Assembly (NCBI RefSeq): GCF_010119205.1 | Contig: NZ_WRXM01000002.1 | Coordinates: 674,982-738,981 of the forward strand | Source: Haloarcula limicola | Lineage (GTDB): Archaea; Halobacteriota; Halobacteria; Halobacteriales; Haloarculaceae | Reading direction: 5' to 3' | DNA: 64,000 bases | In this document: piece by piece, positions 8,091 through 16,495 of the stretch | Layout of the letters: the number at the start of each line of letters is the position of its first letter | Numbering within the stretch: the stretch's first letter is position 1 | Program-made: the position numbers and the translations under genes | The notes under the pieces: model-generated | What the model saw: the letters and a program-made list of their open reading frames with translations, nothing else | Told to the model about the DNA's origin: nothing | Databases searched by the model: none

Positions 8091-9116
8091 GTGAGCGACG
8101 CTACTCCCGCGACCGACTTCGCCGATCGGAAGACCGTCGCACAGATAGTACTGGGCTTCGCCGTCGCCGGACTCGTCGTCTACCTCCTCGTGGACTTCGT
8201 CGGGACCGCCGGCGTCCTCGCCGAGCTGCGGACCGCCGAGCCGACGTGGCTCGCGCTGGCCTGCCTCTCGACGATGCTGTGTCTCGTCGCGTGGGGGAAG
8301 GCCTGGCAGATCGTGCTCGCGGTCGTCGGCATCGATGAGCGCTTCTCCAGCCTCGTCGTCACCTACTTCGCCGCGACGTTCGCCAACTACGTCACGCCGC
8401 TCGGACAGGCCGGCGGCGAGCCGTTCATCGCCTACGTCCTCTCGCGTGACACCGAGGCCAGCTACCAGGACAGCCTCGCGAGCGTCGTCACGGCGGACCT
8501 ACTGAACCTCTTCCCGTTCGTCACCTTCGCCGGCGTCGGCTTCGCCGCGCTGCTCTATCGGAGTTCGCTCCCCGACGCCATCGAACCGCTCGCTGGCGGC
8601 TTGGTCGTCCTCTCGGTGGGCGTCCCCGTCTTCGCCGCCGTCGGCTGGCGATACCGGCAGCGACTCGCCGAGACCGGACTCGGTCTCGCGGCGCCGATAA
8701 CGAAACGGACGCCGCGGGTGACGCTGTCGGGCCTACGCGAGCGCCTCCGCGAGACGGAGACCGCCTTCCAGCGCATCGCCACCGACCGCCGAGCGCTCGT
8801 CGAGGCGCTCTCCTTCTCGTACGTCGGCTGGATATTCTTCGCGCTCCCGCTCTACCTGGCCGCCCAGTCCATCGGCGTGGAACTGACGGTCCTACTCGTC
8901 CTCTTCATCGTCCCGGCCTCGACGCTCGCCGGCATCGCTCCCTCTCCCGGCGGCTCGGGAGCGGTCTCGACGGCGCTGGTCGTCCTCATCGTTGCGCTGA
9001 CCGCCGTCAGCCGAACCGACGCGACGGCCGTCGCCATCCTCTATCGCGTCGCCAGCTACCTCTTCGCGCTGCTGCTCGGCGGCGGCGCGGCGCTGTACGT
9101 CCTCAAGCGGAACTAA
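8091..9116 (+). CDS. Flippase-like membrane protein (UPF0104 / AglD C-terminal type)
   Basis: 341 residues with about eight hydrophobic segments, of the lysylphosphatidylglycerol synthetase TM / flippase-like family also found as the C-terminal part of AglD. The FANYVTPLGQAGGEPF motif near residue 100 and the SPGGSG loop near residue 285 are characteristic. The start is a GTG at 8091, 3 bp after the stop of the sulfatase-fold gene, so the two are one operon. It may move a lipid-linked saccharide or lipid across the membrane; this is inference. Confidence 0.85.
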   Translation: MSDATPATDFADRKTVAQIVLGFAVAGLVVYLLVDFVGTAGVLAELRTAEPTWLALACLSTMLCLVAWGKAWQIVLAVVGIDERFSSLVVTYFAATFANYVTPLGQAGGEPFIAYVLSRDTEASYQDSLASVVTADLLNLFPFVTFAGVGFAALLYRSSLPDAIEPLAGGLVVLSVGVPVFAAVGWRYRQRLAETGLGLAAPITKRTPRVTLSGLRERLRETETAFQRIATDRRALVEALSFSYVGWIFFALPLYLAAQSIGVELTVLLVLFIVPASTLAGIAPSPGGSGAVSTALVVLIVALTAVSRTDATAVAILYRVASYLFALLLGGGAALYVLKRN

Positions 9117-9420
9117 CGACTGGACGAATCGCCAGCCTCGTCCTTCCACGGGGAGGGACTGAGCGGAATCTCCGATTCCGCGAGGGTCGGAAGACGCGAA
9201 GCGTCTTCCGGGAATGAAAGGGGCCGACGGCTCAGGGAACGAGGCGACGCAAGCACGCGAAGCGCGCGTGGTTCGAAAGACGGCTTCGCCGTCTTTCGTC
9301 ATCACGAAAGGCGCTGCGCGCCTTTCGGACGACAGCGAGCCACAGCCCCTGAGCCGTCGGGGGCTTTCTGGCTGTTCACGGTAGCCCCGACTCCATCGAA
9401 AACAGCGAAAGCAACCGCTC
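9117..9420. repeat. Palindrome-rich structured element between convergent genes
   Basis: No gene, but an unusually dense set of perfect hairpins: GGAATC/GATTCC, GGAAGACGC/GCGTCTTCC (about 9189-9210), CACGCG/CGCGTG, GAAAGACGG/CCGTCTTTC (about 9275-9297) and CGAAAGGCGC/GCGCCTTTCG (about 9305-9327). These are enclosed by a 14-bp perfect inverted repeat, CCGACGGCTCAGGG at 9224-9237 and its complement at 9347-9360, each flanked on the outside by GAAAG/CTTTC. Likely a dispersed repeat, MITE-like element or structured RNA. It also lies between convergent stops, so it could terminate both transcripts. Confidence 0.6.
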
Positions 9421-10536
9421 CTAGGCGGTGTTGTGTTCGACGAACGTCGGCCGCCAGTTGTCCAACTCGCGGAGGTCCCGCCCCGCGACGCGCCAGTCGC
9501 CGTCCGGGGGGATCGGCGAGACGATCATCGTCGTCGGGGTGGCGAGCAACCGTAGCGGTAAGCGGTGGTCACTGTGGAAGCCGAAGTCGGCCAACAGGTC
9601 GCGCGGGATCGAGTCGCCGCGCACCGCGACCACCGCGGAGTCCCTGTGGTCGGCGAGCGCGCGGGCCAGCAGCGCCGGGAGCGCGCGGTCGCGTTCGACG
9701 TCGCCGACCAGCGGCACCACGTCGGCGACGTTGGTGACGGGACCGGTGTCCGTCTCCTGCGTTCCGGTGACGAGCCCGGCGACCGGGTCGCCGCCCAATC
9801 GTGCGGTGTAGGCGGTGTACTCCCACTGCGGGTTGCCGAAGCGGTACTCGAAGAACTGCTCGTCGCGGTAGGCGTGGATCTCGGCGGGCGGCCGGCGGCG
9901 GTAGAGGCGCGCGAGTGTCTGCGCGGGAATGTCGGTGTGGCGGGTGACGCTCACCTCCGGCGGGCGGTCGACGCGTCGACCGCGCGCGCCGAGATACCCG
10001 CGGGCGGCCAGTTTTCCCGCGGTCGAGAGAAGGCGGTCGTCGACGCCCGCGTACACCGCCGGGTCCTGTACCCGGTAGTAGGTCGTGTGCTCGCCGGCGA
10101 TCTCACAGCCCAGCTTCGCCAGTCCCGCGGTCGTCTTCGAGTTCGGGACGTTGAACGTGAACGCCGGCGGCCCGTCGGCGTACCCCTCGAAGAGCCGCTC
10201 GCTCATCCGGCTGAACAGCCCCTGTCGGCGGTGGTCCTCGTGGACCATCGTATCGCAGGACTGGATGGCGGTGTGGTACGTATCGCCCGCGCGCATCTGG
10301 AACGCGAGGTTGGGCCGCGCGCCGACGATCTCGCCGTCGCGTTCGGCGACGACGACTGGCGACTCGGTGAGGTAGGGGTTGTCGGCGAACTTCCAGTCGA
10401 ACCACGCCGTCGAGAACCCCGGCCAGATCCGGTCGTGCAGCGCCATGAACCCCTCGCGGTCGCCGGGCTCGAACCAGCGGATAGTGTAGCCGTCGTCGGC
10501 CGTCGACCGCTCGACGGTCGCCCGGCTAGTCGCCAT
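9421..10536 (-). CDS. GNAT family N-acetyltransferase
   Basis: 371-residue acetyltransferase with an N-terminal GNAT fold (residues about 15-150). The acetyl-CoA loop is seen in DTMVHEDHRRQGLFSRM, followed by VPNSKTTAGLAKLG, which is typical of Eis-like or GNAT_acetyltran_9-type proteins. The C-terminal half is a second, diverged domain. Substrate is unknown. Its start overlaps the end of the 73-residue Cys protein by 11 bp, so the two are probably co-translated. Confidence 0.82.
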   Translation of the reverse strand: MATSRATVERSTADDGYTIRWFEPGDREGFMALHDRIWPGFSTAWFDWKFADNPYLTESPVVVAERDGEIVGARPNLAFQMRAGDTYHTAIQSCDTMVHEDHRRQGLFSRMSERLFEGYADGPPAFTFNVPNSKTTAGLAKLGCEIAGEHTTYYRVQDPAVYAGVDDRLLSTAGKLAARGYLGARGRRVDRPPEVSVTRHTDIPAQTLARLYRRRPPAEIHAYRDEQFFEYRFGNPQWEYTAYTARLGGDPVAGLVTGTQETDTGPVTNVADVVPLVGDVERDRALPALLARALADHRDSAVVAVRGDSIPRDLLADFGFHSDHRLPLRLLATPTTMIVSPIPPDGDWRVAGRDLRELDNWRPTFVEHNTA

Positions 10537-10747
10537 CCTCTAAGTTCAGACCGGGGACGAGCTGGTCGGCGGCGTGGTGCCGTTGATAGACTGCACAGTG
10601 GGTCTCGTGGTGGAAATCGTGGCGATCGCGACAGAGGTCGGCCTCCATCGGTGAGACGAACGCCGCCTGAATCTCGCAGTACGGTCGCTCGTGGTCGAAC
10701 GCCTGCTCGCCGTCCGAGTCGCGGTAATCGAGGTGCGGACAGACCAT
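10526..10747 (-). CDS. Small Cys/His-rich conserved haloarchaeal protein
   Basis: 73 residues beginning MVCPHLDYRDSDGE, with four Cys (residues about 3, 24, 39, 51) and several His in the pattern CPHLDYR...ERPYC...ADLC...HHETHC. This suggests a zinc or iron-sulfur site. A TATA-like sequence (CAATAACC) lies about 30 bp upstream of the ATG at 10747, making this the first gene of the operon with the downstream acetyltransferase. Function unknown. Confidence 0.75.
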   Translation of the reverse strand: MVCPHLDYRDSDGEQAFDHERPYCEIQAAFVSPMEADLCRDRHDFHHETHCAVYQRHHAADQLVPGLNLEDGD

Positions 10748-10863
10748 CGAGAGGAGTGGCGACCGGCAGTCGTTTGGTTATTGAGGCGGTTCTGGGGATA
10801 ATTCGGGGTTACCGGCGCGAAATCGCCGATAGCTGTGTCGTAACCAAGTAGCGAACGGTGTGA

Positions 10864-11739
10864 GTGACACCAGTGTCATACGACGACTACCACCGGCGGA
10901 AGAAGGTCATCCTCACCGTGGCCACGACCGGCGCGATTCACGGGAAGAACGTCAACCCCAACCTTCCCGAGCAGCCCGAGGAAATCGCCCGACAGGTGGC
11001 GGCCTGCGAGGAACTCGGCGCGTCGATCGCGCACGTCCACGGGCGGAACGAACACGGGGAGAACGACGCGTCGCGGCTCCAGGAAGTCAACGACGCCATC
11101 CGCGAACACTGCGACGACATCATCATCCAGAACACGACCGGCGGACAGAGCCCCTACGAGAAGCGAGTGGCGGGGATCCGGACCGACCCGCCGCCCGAGA
11201 TGGCGTCGCTGGACATGGGACCGTTCAAACGCGACAAGCACATCATCACGAACCACACCCGGAACAACATCGAGCGCCTCGCCGTCGAGATGCGGGCCAA
11301 GGGCATCAAACCGGAGATGGAGGTGTTCAACTCCGGTCAGCTGGCCGAAGTCAAACGGCTCATCGACGAGGGGCTGGTCGAGGAACCGCCCTACGTCAAC
11401 CTCATCTTCGGCGGTTCGTTCACGCCCGCCCGGCCGCGGAACCTCATCAACATGGTCGACAACCTGCCCGAGAACGCCGAGTGGAACGTCCTCGCGGTCG
11501 GGCCGCACCAGCTGCCGCTGACGACGATGGCCGTCCTGCTGGGGGGCCACGTCCGTATCGGCATGGAAGACAACCTCTACTACCGCCGGGGCGAGAAAGC
11601 CGCGAGTAATCAGCAGCTCGTGGCCCGCACCGTCGAGATACTCGACCGGCTCGACCGGGAGATCGCGACGCCCGAGGAGGCCCGCGAGATGCTGGGGATG
11701 CCGAAGAAACAGGTCGAACGGCCCGCCGACGGCGACTGA
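10864..11739 (+). CDS. Beta-keto acid cleavage enzyme (BKACE, DUF849 family)
   Basis: 291-residue TIM-barrel zinc enzyme of the family including 3-keto-5-aminohexanoate cleavage enzyme (Kce), which condenses a beta-keto acid with acetyl-CoA to give acetoacetate and a new CoA ester. Zinc-site motifs are AHVHGRNEHG near residue 56 and the Glu in RIGMEDN near residue 235. NTTGGQSPYEKR and EVFNSGQL are also typical. Start: GTG at 10864 or 10873; the latter lies near the start predicted by a TATA-like CGTAACCAAG about 27 bp upstream. Substrate side-chain class cannot be read from the sequence. Confidence 0.9.
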   Translation: MTPVSYDDYHRRKKVILTVATTGAIHGKNVNPNLPEQPEEIARQVAACEELGASIAHVHGRNEHGENDASRLQEVNDAIREHCDDIIIQNTTGGQSPYEKRVAGIRTDPPPEMASLDMGPFKRDKHIITNHTRNNIERLAVEMRAKGIKPEMEVFNSGQLAEVKRLIDEGLVEEPPYVNLIFGGSFTPARPRNLINMVDNLPENAEWNVLAVGPHQLPLTTMAVLLGGHVRIGMEDNLYYRRGEKAASNQQLVARTVEILDRLDREIATPEEAREMLGMPKKQVERPADGD

Positions 11740-11886
11740 ACGAACGGTTCGTCCCCTCGGTGGGAAACGAGCGGCGGCCGGCGAGACGCCGTATCCGAGT
11801 CGTCACCGACCGGCGACAATGGGGTCGAGAACCGCGGTAAGCGCGACAGTCGCTCAACTAGTGAGTGTCATATCGCGGTAAGCAGC

Positions 11887-11911
11887 CCTTGTTAGCGATT
11901 CTCTGACAAGG
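11887..11911 (-). terminator. Hairpin downstream of panE
   Basis: CCTTGT and ACAAGG form a stem around a 13-base loop, about 25 bp beyond the panE stop. There is no T-run directly after it on the minus strand, so this is only a candidate. Confidence 0.25.
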
Positions 11912-11935
11912 TCCGCGACCCGATCGTCGGAGTAG

Positions 11936-12823
11936 CTATCGAGCGTCTCGTCCCCGCTCCCAGAGGCGGACGAGCCGCGTCAACGTCTCATTGACCGGCA
12001 CCGGCTCGGCCGCTCGCTCGACGACGTAGCCGTTGATGGCGTCGATCTCGGTCGGGCGACCGGTCTCCACGTCCTGCAGCATCGACGAGCGGTTCGCGGC
12101 GGTGTCTCGGACCACGCGCTCGGTCAGCGAGACGGCGCGTTCGTCGGTGAGGGCGACGCCCCGCTCGCGGGCGACGCGGGCCGTCTCGCGGGCGGCGTCG
12201 GCGGCGAGTTCCCGTCCGGGACCGTCGGCGAGAGCGCCGTTCTCCACGCGAGCGAGCGCCGTCGCGGCGTTGATAGCGGCGTTGACCGCCAACTTCTCCC
12301 AGAGACGGGTCGGCATGTCCGTCGCGACTGTCGCCTCGATCCCGGCCGCGTCGAACGCCTCGCCCACTTCGTCGGCCGCCGTCGACGGGCCGCCGTCCCG
12401 AGCGCCCAGCACCACCTCGCCGCGGCCCGTGAACGCGACGGTGCCCGGCGCGTCCAGTCGCGCGCCGTAGGAGCAGGTGCCCGCGAGCACCGGGCAGTCG
12501 AGTTCGGCCGCGAGCGTCGCCTCGTTGCCCATTCCGTTCTGTACGGAGAGACACGCCGCCAGCTCGCAGTCGGCGAGCGCGCGGGCGGCGTCTCCGGTGT
12601 CGCCGCTCTTGACCGCTACCAGCGCGAGGTCCGCGGTCGCGGGGACGGCGGTGTCGGCCGCCGGTTCCGCGCGGAACTCCTCGACGCCGACCACGTCGAG
12701 ACCGTCGCGTCGAACCGCCTTGACGTGCGGGTCCCGCCCGACGAGCGTCACCTCGTGCGCGCGGGCGAGCAGCCCCCCGAGGAGGCTCCCGAGGCTCCCG
12801 GCTCCGAAGACGACGACGTGCAT
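11936..12823 (-). CDS. panE: Ketopantoate reductase (ApbA/PanE family)
   Basis: 295-residue NAD(P)H-dependent reductase converting 2-dehydropantoate to pantoate for coenzyme A synthesis. The Rossmann motif GAGSLGSLLGG is at residues 7-17. The catalytic-lysine region WEKLAVNAAINAATAL and the C-terminal helix with ETGRPTEIDAINGYVV are family signatures. The frame extends further upstream, but ATG 12823 places the Rossmann strand at the N-terminus and has a TATA-like TTTTGTAC about 28 bp above it. Haloarchaeal CoA pathways do use PanE-type reductases. Confidence 0.92.
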   Translation of the reverse strand: MHVVVFGAGSLGSLLGGLLARAHEVTLVGRDPHVKAVRRDGLDVVGVEEFRAEPAADTAVPATADLALVAVKSGDTGDAARALADCELAACLSVQNGMGNEATLAAELDCPVLAGTCSYGARLDAPGTVAFTGRGEVVLGARDGGPSTAADEVGEAFDAAGIEATVATDMPTRLWEKLAVNAAINAATALARVENGALADGPGRELAADAARETARVARERGVALTDERAVSLTERVVRDTAANRSSMLQDVETGRPTEIDAINGYVVERAAEPVPVNETLTRLVRLWERGRDAR

Positions 12824-13006
12824 GTGCTGGGGAAAGCGGGGGCGGTACAAAAGGGTTCCAGCGGTTCCGATCCATCCAGAAATTGTCACTTCGTAGACCG
12901 ACCGGCCGGGCGGAGGCGCGATACGGACGGTGGCTGCCTCGGAACTGCGATCCGGGGACCTCGTCACCGCGTCAGCGGTGACCGTCCGAGAGGCGAGCCT
13001 CGTTGG

Positions 13007-13237
13007 TCACCCGTCCACGGTTTCGATGTGGCTCTTCTCGACCCACTCCTCGAAGCAATCGTCACAGAAAGCGACGTATTGGCCGATGTTCGAATCGTAA
13101 CAGGTGTTGGTCGCGTCTTCGCTACAGGACGGGGCGGTACAGGGAACGTGCGTCTCCCCGTCGTCCATAGTGACCGGCTCGCTCTCCGCGAGTGTCCGGT
13201 CTGCATCTTCCGATCGAGTCACGAGCGATCCCCCCAT
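13007..13237 (-). CDS. Small zinc-finger-like protein
   Basis: 76 residues; the C-terminal part has four or five Cys in the arrangement C-x4-C-x7-C...C-x2-C (PCTAPSC, NTC, FCDDC), consistent with a zinc finger. The tail EEWVEKSHIETVDG is acidic. The true start may be ATG 13168, which begins MDDGETHVPC directly before the first Cys, making a 53-residue protein. It is a monocistronic orphan; no partner is evident. Confidence 0.65.
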   Translation of the reverse strand: MGGSLVTRSEDADRTLAESEPVTMDDGETHVPCTAPSCSEDATNTCYDSNIGQYVAFCDDCFEEWVEKSHIETVDG

Positions 13238-13472
13238 TGATTCGCCGCCGCGAGCGGAGTCGTACCGCCGAGGAGTTGTAACACCTCGCGAATACAGAGA
13301 CCTCCGGTTCCTCGGTTCTCAGCCGGTATCGCGTCTTCGAGGCGAGAACGCGCCTCCTCCCTGTGAGCTTCTACTGTCATGAGTGACTTCCCCCTCTGGT
13401 TCGTGGACTGTGCGGGTTCTCAAAAGTAGTGTGCCTTGACCGGTCTGGCGTTTTATTACGCGGGGCCTGCGA

Positions 13473-14138
13473 TCACTCGTATTGCGATCCGGCGGAGAGC
13501 AGAGCTTTCCGGAGGACTTTCTCGTTGGCGGGACGGATCCGATCGGAGATCGCCTGCCGGGAGATCCCGAGTTCGTCGGCGAGCTCGGTGAGTTCGACCC
13601 CCCTCGGCGTGGCGAAGTATCCTTCGCGCAGGGCCAACACGAGGGCTTCGCGTTGTTCGGGCGAGAGGTCGAAGCGATGCCCGCGTTCGGTGTCCTCGTT
13701 CAGCGTATAGGTGCGTTCGATGTGAATCGTGATATCCCGGTCGGTGCAGAAGTTGTGGAAGCGGGTGAGTTTCTCGTGGTCGGCGAAGCGAACCCGAAAC
13801 GCCCACTTGTCGGCCCCGGTGGCCTCGAGGATGGTCGCGTCGAGGGCCGCGAGTTCTTCGACGAGGTTCTCGGGGTCGTTCAGCCACCGGAATCGGTACA
13901 GGCGACTGTCGCCGACCTCGTCGAGTTCGCGGAACGCTTCGACGTTCGGATGGTCGCGGACCGCCGTCTCGAACGCGTCGATGTCTTCGGCGGGGCCGGT
14001 CACCCAGAGTAACGGCAGGACGGCTTTGCCAGTGGGAACGACGCGTTCGAGCTCTATCTCCATCGTGGGCGGCCCCGAGAGGGCCTGTCCGAGAGTGAAC
14101 TCGTCGGCGTCGAGTGTGAACTCCAGAATGACGCTCAT
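13473..14138 (-). CDS. Bat-type HTH-10 transcriptional regulator
   Basis: 221 residues of the bacterio-opsin-activator family. The N-terminal ~150 residues form the Bat-associated sensor-like domain. The C-terminal ~60 residues are an HTH_10 domain starting LSPEQREALVLALREGYF, with the recognition helix near ELADELGISRQAISDRI. A single-domain member without PAS or GAF. Targets are unknown and it is not visibly in an operon. Confidence 0.88.
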   Translation of the reverse strand: MSVILEFTLDADEFTLGQALSGPPTMEIELERVVPTGKAVLPLLWVTGPAEDIDAFETAVRDHPNVEAFRELDEVGDSRLYRFRWLNDPENLVEELAALDATILEATGADKWAFRVRFADHEKLTRFHNFCTDRDITIHIERTYTLNEDTERGHRFDLSPEQREALVLALREGYFATPRGVELTELADELGISRQAISDRIRPANEKVLRKALLSAGSQYE

Positions 14139-14284
14139 GCCTTGATCGTCTTCTATCGGCCGGACTTGTAGGCGTTCCCATCAATAGACCCCGTGAGCGA
14201 CTCGGCGACGGAGAACGAGTGAGTGCAATAGGGCCCGCCGGCTCAGACCACCAACCACAACACGCCGCGTCGCGAACGCCCGCT

Positions 14285-14845
14285 ATGGACGAGCGGAAAT
14301 CGGACGCCGAGCGCGTCACCGACGCCATCGAGGACATCGGTGCCGACCGCCTCACGGACGCCATCGTCGACGCGTGGGAACGGGCCGGACTCGACACCGG
14401 GACGCCGACGTGGCCCGACGACGAGCCCCGGTTTCGAGTGCGACCGCCCGTGAGCGACGAGGGGGCGGGACTGGACGCGCTCGCGGCGGTGCTCGATACG
14501 ACGCCGCGCCGTCCCGAGGCCGCCTTCTGCTACCTCGACCTCGGCCGTCGAGCGGACCTCGTCGGCCCCAGGCGCGTCGAACTGGAGGCGCTGTCGGGCC
14601 ACGCCGACGTCACCGTCGACGCCGACCACACCGCCGGCACCGTGCCGTTCGCGCCCGAGACGTTCGACGCGCTCGCCGCGCTCTTCGAGGACCTCTCGTA
14701 TCTCGTGGTCCGCGACGCCGACGGCGTCGCCATCGCCGAGTGGCGCGGGGAGACGCTTCGCTTCGCGCTTCCGGACGGTGACGTGGACGCGGTGAAAAAC
14801 GCGCTCGACGCGGCGACGGCCGACCGCATCGAACGGGCGGAGTAG
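14285..14845 (+). CDS. Conserved haloarchaeal hypothetical protein
   Basis: 186 residues, strongly acidic, no signal peptide or membrane segment. The upstream frame extends to 14219, but ATG 14285 (MDERKSDAERVTDAIEDIG) starts the acidic coding-like sequence. The sequence alternates strands and helices with no motif I recognise. The C-terminus resembles a small alpha/beta domain (PFAPETFDALAALFEDLSY). Confidence 0.7.
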   Translation: MDERKSDAERVTDAIEDIGADRLTDAIVDAWERAGLDTGTPTWPDDEPRFRVRPPVSDEGAGLDALAAVLDTTPRRPEAAFCYLDLGRRADLVGPRRVELEALSGHADVTVDADHTAGTVPFAPETFDALAALFEDLSYLVVRDADGVAIAEWRGETLRFALPDGDVDAVKNALDAATADRIERAE

Positions 14846-14906
14846 CGCGCTCAGTCTCCACTCGCGCGAATCCGCTACTCGCCGATAAACCGCCTCGACG
14901 CGCGGA

Positions 14907-15212
14907 TCAGTCCTCGGTCCAGTAGTAAATCTCTTCCTTGGACGCGCCACAGGAGGGGCACTCGTCGGGGATGTCGTCCTCGATATCGCCCATCTCGCCG
15001 CACTCCCAGCAGCGCCACATCAGTTCGGCCTGCCCGGCGGCGCCCGTGGACCGGTGCTCGTCGGACATCGACTCGATGCCGCCCTCGACGGTAACGTAGA
15101 AGCCGTGCTGGTCGAACCCGCGGATGCTACCGAGCTCGTTCCCGTCCTCGTCGTACACCGTCTTCCCGAAGGAGAGTTCCTCGTCGCCGGCGTTGACGAA
15201 CATGTCTGTCAT
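14907..15212 (-). CDS. Rubredoxin/rubrerythrin-like zinc-ribbon protein (DUF7130-like)
   Basis: 101 residues. The first ~45 look like a PRC-barrel-type beta domain (FGKTVYDEDGNELGSIRGFD). The C-terminus carries two CxxC-like knuckles, MWRCWECGEMG and DECPSCGASKEEIYYW, as in rubredoxin or rubrerythrin iron sites. A TATA-like CTTTTATC sits about 30 bp upstream, so the mRNA is probably leaderless. Likely an electron-transfer or stress protein; the family name is from memory. Confidence 0.82.
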   Translation of the reverse strand: MTDMFVNAGDEELSFGKTVYDEDGNELGSIRGFDQHGFYVTVEGGIESMSDEHRSTGAAGQAELMWRCWECGEMGDIEDDIPDECPSCGASKEEIYYWTED

Positions 15213-15253
15213 ACAGGTGAACCGACGGCGGGAGGTGTGATAAAAGCTAGCGC

Positions 15254-16495
15254 CTAGCGCGAGAAGAGACTGTTGTGGACGGGCGCGAAGTCGCTCGACT
15301 CGCTCTCGACGGCCTTCGTATCGGAGACGGCGTTGCCGTCGAGTCCCTCCTCCAGGAAGTCAGACAGCGGCGGGCCGACGTTGTCGGGTTCGACGAGGAA
15401 GGCGTCGTGGCCGTAATCCGAGTCGACGACGTGGTGGGCCACGTCGGTGTCCGTCTCGCGCAGGGCCTCGGCCAGCGCCTCGGACTGCTGGGTCGTGAAG
15501 TGCCAGTCGCCGGTGAAGGACATCACCAGCGCCTCGCCGTCGAAGGCCGCCAGCGCGTCGGCGTCCGACTCGAACCCCGAGGAGAGGTCGTAGTTGTCCA
15601 TCGCCCGCGTCAGGTAGAGGTAGCTGTTGGCGTCGAAGCGCTCAACGAACTTCGAGGCGTTGTAATCGAGGTAGGACTCCACGTCCCGATACGGGAAGAA
15701 GCGGCCCGCGGGGTCGGTCGGAAAGGCGCGCTCGGCCTCCCGCGTCGCGGCGCGGCGACCGAATCGGCGCTCCATGCTCGCCTTCGAGAAGTACATGACG
15801 TGGCCGATCTGCCGGGCCAGCGCCAGTCCCTCGTCGGGGTGGGTCCCGCCGTCGGACGTGGCCCCGTTCTCGTCGCTGTCGGAGCCGCCGTAGTAGTGGC
15901 CGCCGTTCCAGTCGTCGTCAGTAGTGATGGCCCGGCGGGCGATGCCGTTCAGCGCGAGACACTGCGGGTCCAGTCGCGGGGCGGCGGCCACCGGGACGAG
16001 TTTCTCGACGTGGTCGGGGTGGCGCTTGCCCCACTCCAAGACGTTCATGCCGCCGACGCTGCCGCCGACGACGGCGTGCAGCGCGGGGATCCCGAGTTCG
16101 TCCAGCAGGCGGCGCTGGGCCTCCGTCCAGTCGGCGACCGTGACGGGCGGGAACTCCGGCCCGTACGGCTCGCCGGTCTCGGGGTTCGTACTGGAGGGAC
16201 CCGACGACCCGTAACAGGAGCCGGGGACGTTCACGCAGACGACGAAGTACTCCTTCGTGTCGATGGCCTTCCCCGGGCCGACGATGTCGTCCCACCACGC
16301 GTAGGCCTGGTCGCCCTCCTCGAAGCGGCCGCGCGAGGAGACGTGGGCGCTCCCGGTCAGAGCGTGACAGACGAGGACGGCGTTGTCGCCCGAGAAGTCG
16401 CCGTAGGTCTCGTAGGCCAGTTCGAGGTCGGCGACGGTCTCGCCGCACTGGAACTCGAACTCGCCGATCGAGACGGTCTCCGATTCGACGCTCAT
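15254..16495 (-). CDS. metXA: Homoserine O-acetyltransferase
   Basis: 413-residue alpha/beta-hydrolase-fold enzyme that activates homoserine with acetyl-CoA for methionine synthesis. The nucleophile is Ser146 in GGSVGGM, the catalytic Asp is in FTGDWHF and the His is in SDYGHDAFL. Other family motifs are CHALTGSAH and [14 protein letters not shown]. Its ATG overlaps the metY stop by ATGA, so metY-metX is one operon with metY first. A low-complexity acidic insertion near residues 205-220 is typical halophilic padding. Confidence 0.95.
   Translation of the reverse strand: MSVESETVSIGEFEFQCGETVADLELAYETYGDFSGDNAVLVCHALTGSAHVSSRGRFEEGDQAYAWWDDIVGPGKAIDTKEYFVVCVNVPGSCYGSSGPSSTNPETGEPYGPEFPPVTVADWTEAQRRLLDELGIPALHAVVGGSVGGMNVLEWGKRHPDHVEKLVPVAAAPRLDPQCLALNGIARRAITTDDDWNGGHYYGGSDSDENGATSDGGTHPDEGLALARQIGHVMYFSKASMERRFGRRAATREAERAFPTDPAGRFFPYRDVESYLDYNASKFVERFDANSYLYLTRAMDNYDLSSGFESDADALAAFDGEALVMSFTGDWHFTTQQSEALAEALRETDTDVAHHVVDSDYGHDAFLVEPDNVGPPLSDFLEEGLDGNAVSDTKAVESESSDFAPVHNSLFSR

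Noticed and set aside
13219-13380. 53-codon frame on the minus strand upstream of the zinc-finger gene
   Set aside because: Mixed codon use and no recognisable motif; it overlaps the possible long form of the zinc-finger gene. Could be real but not supported.
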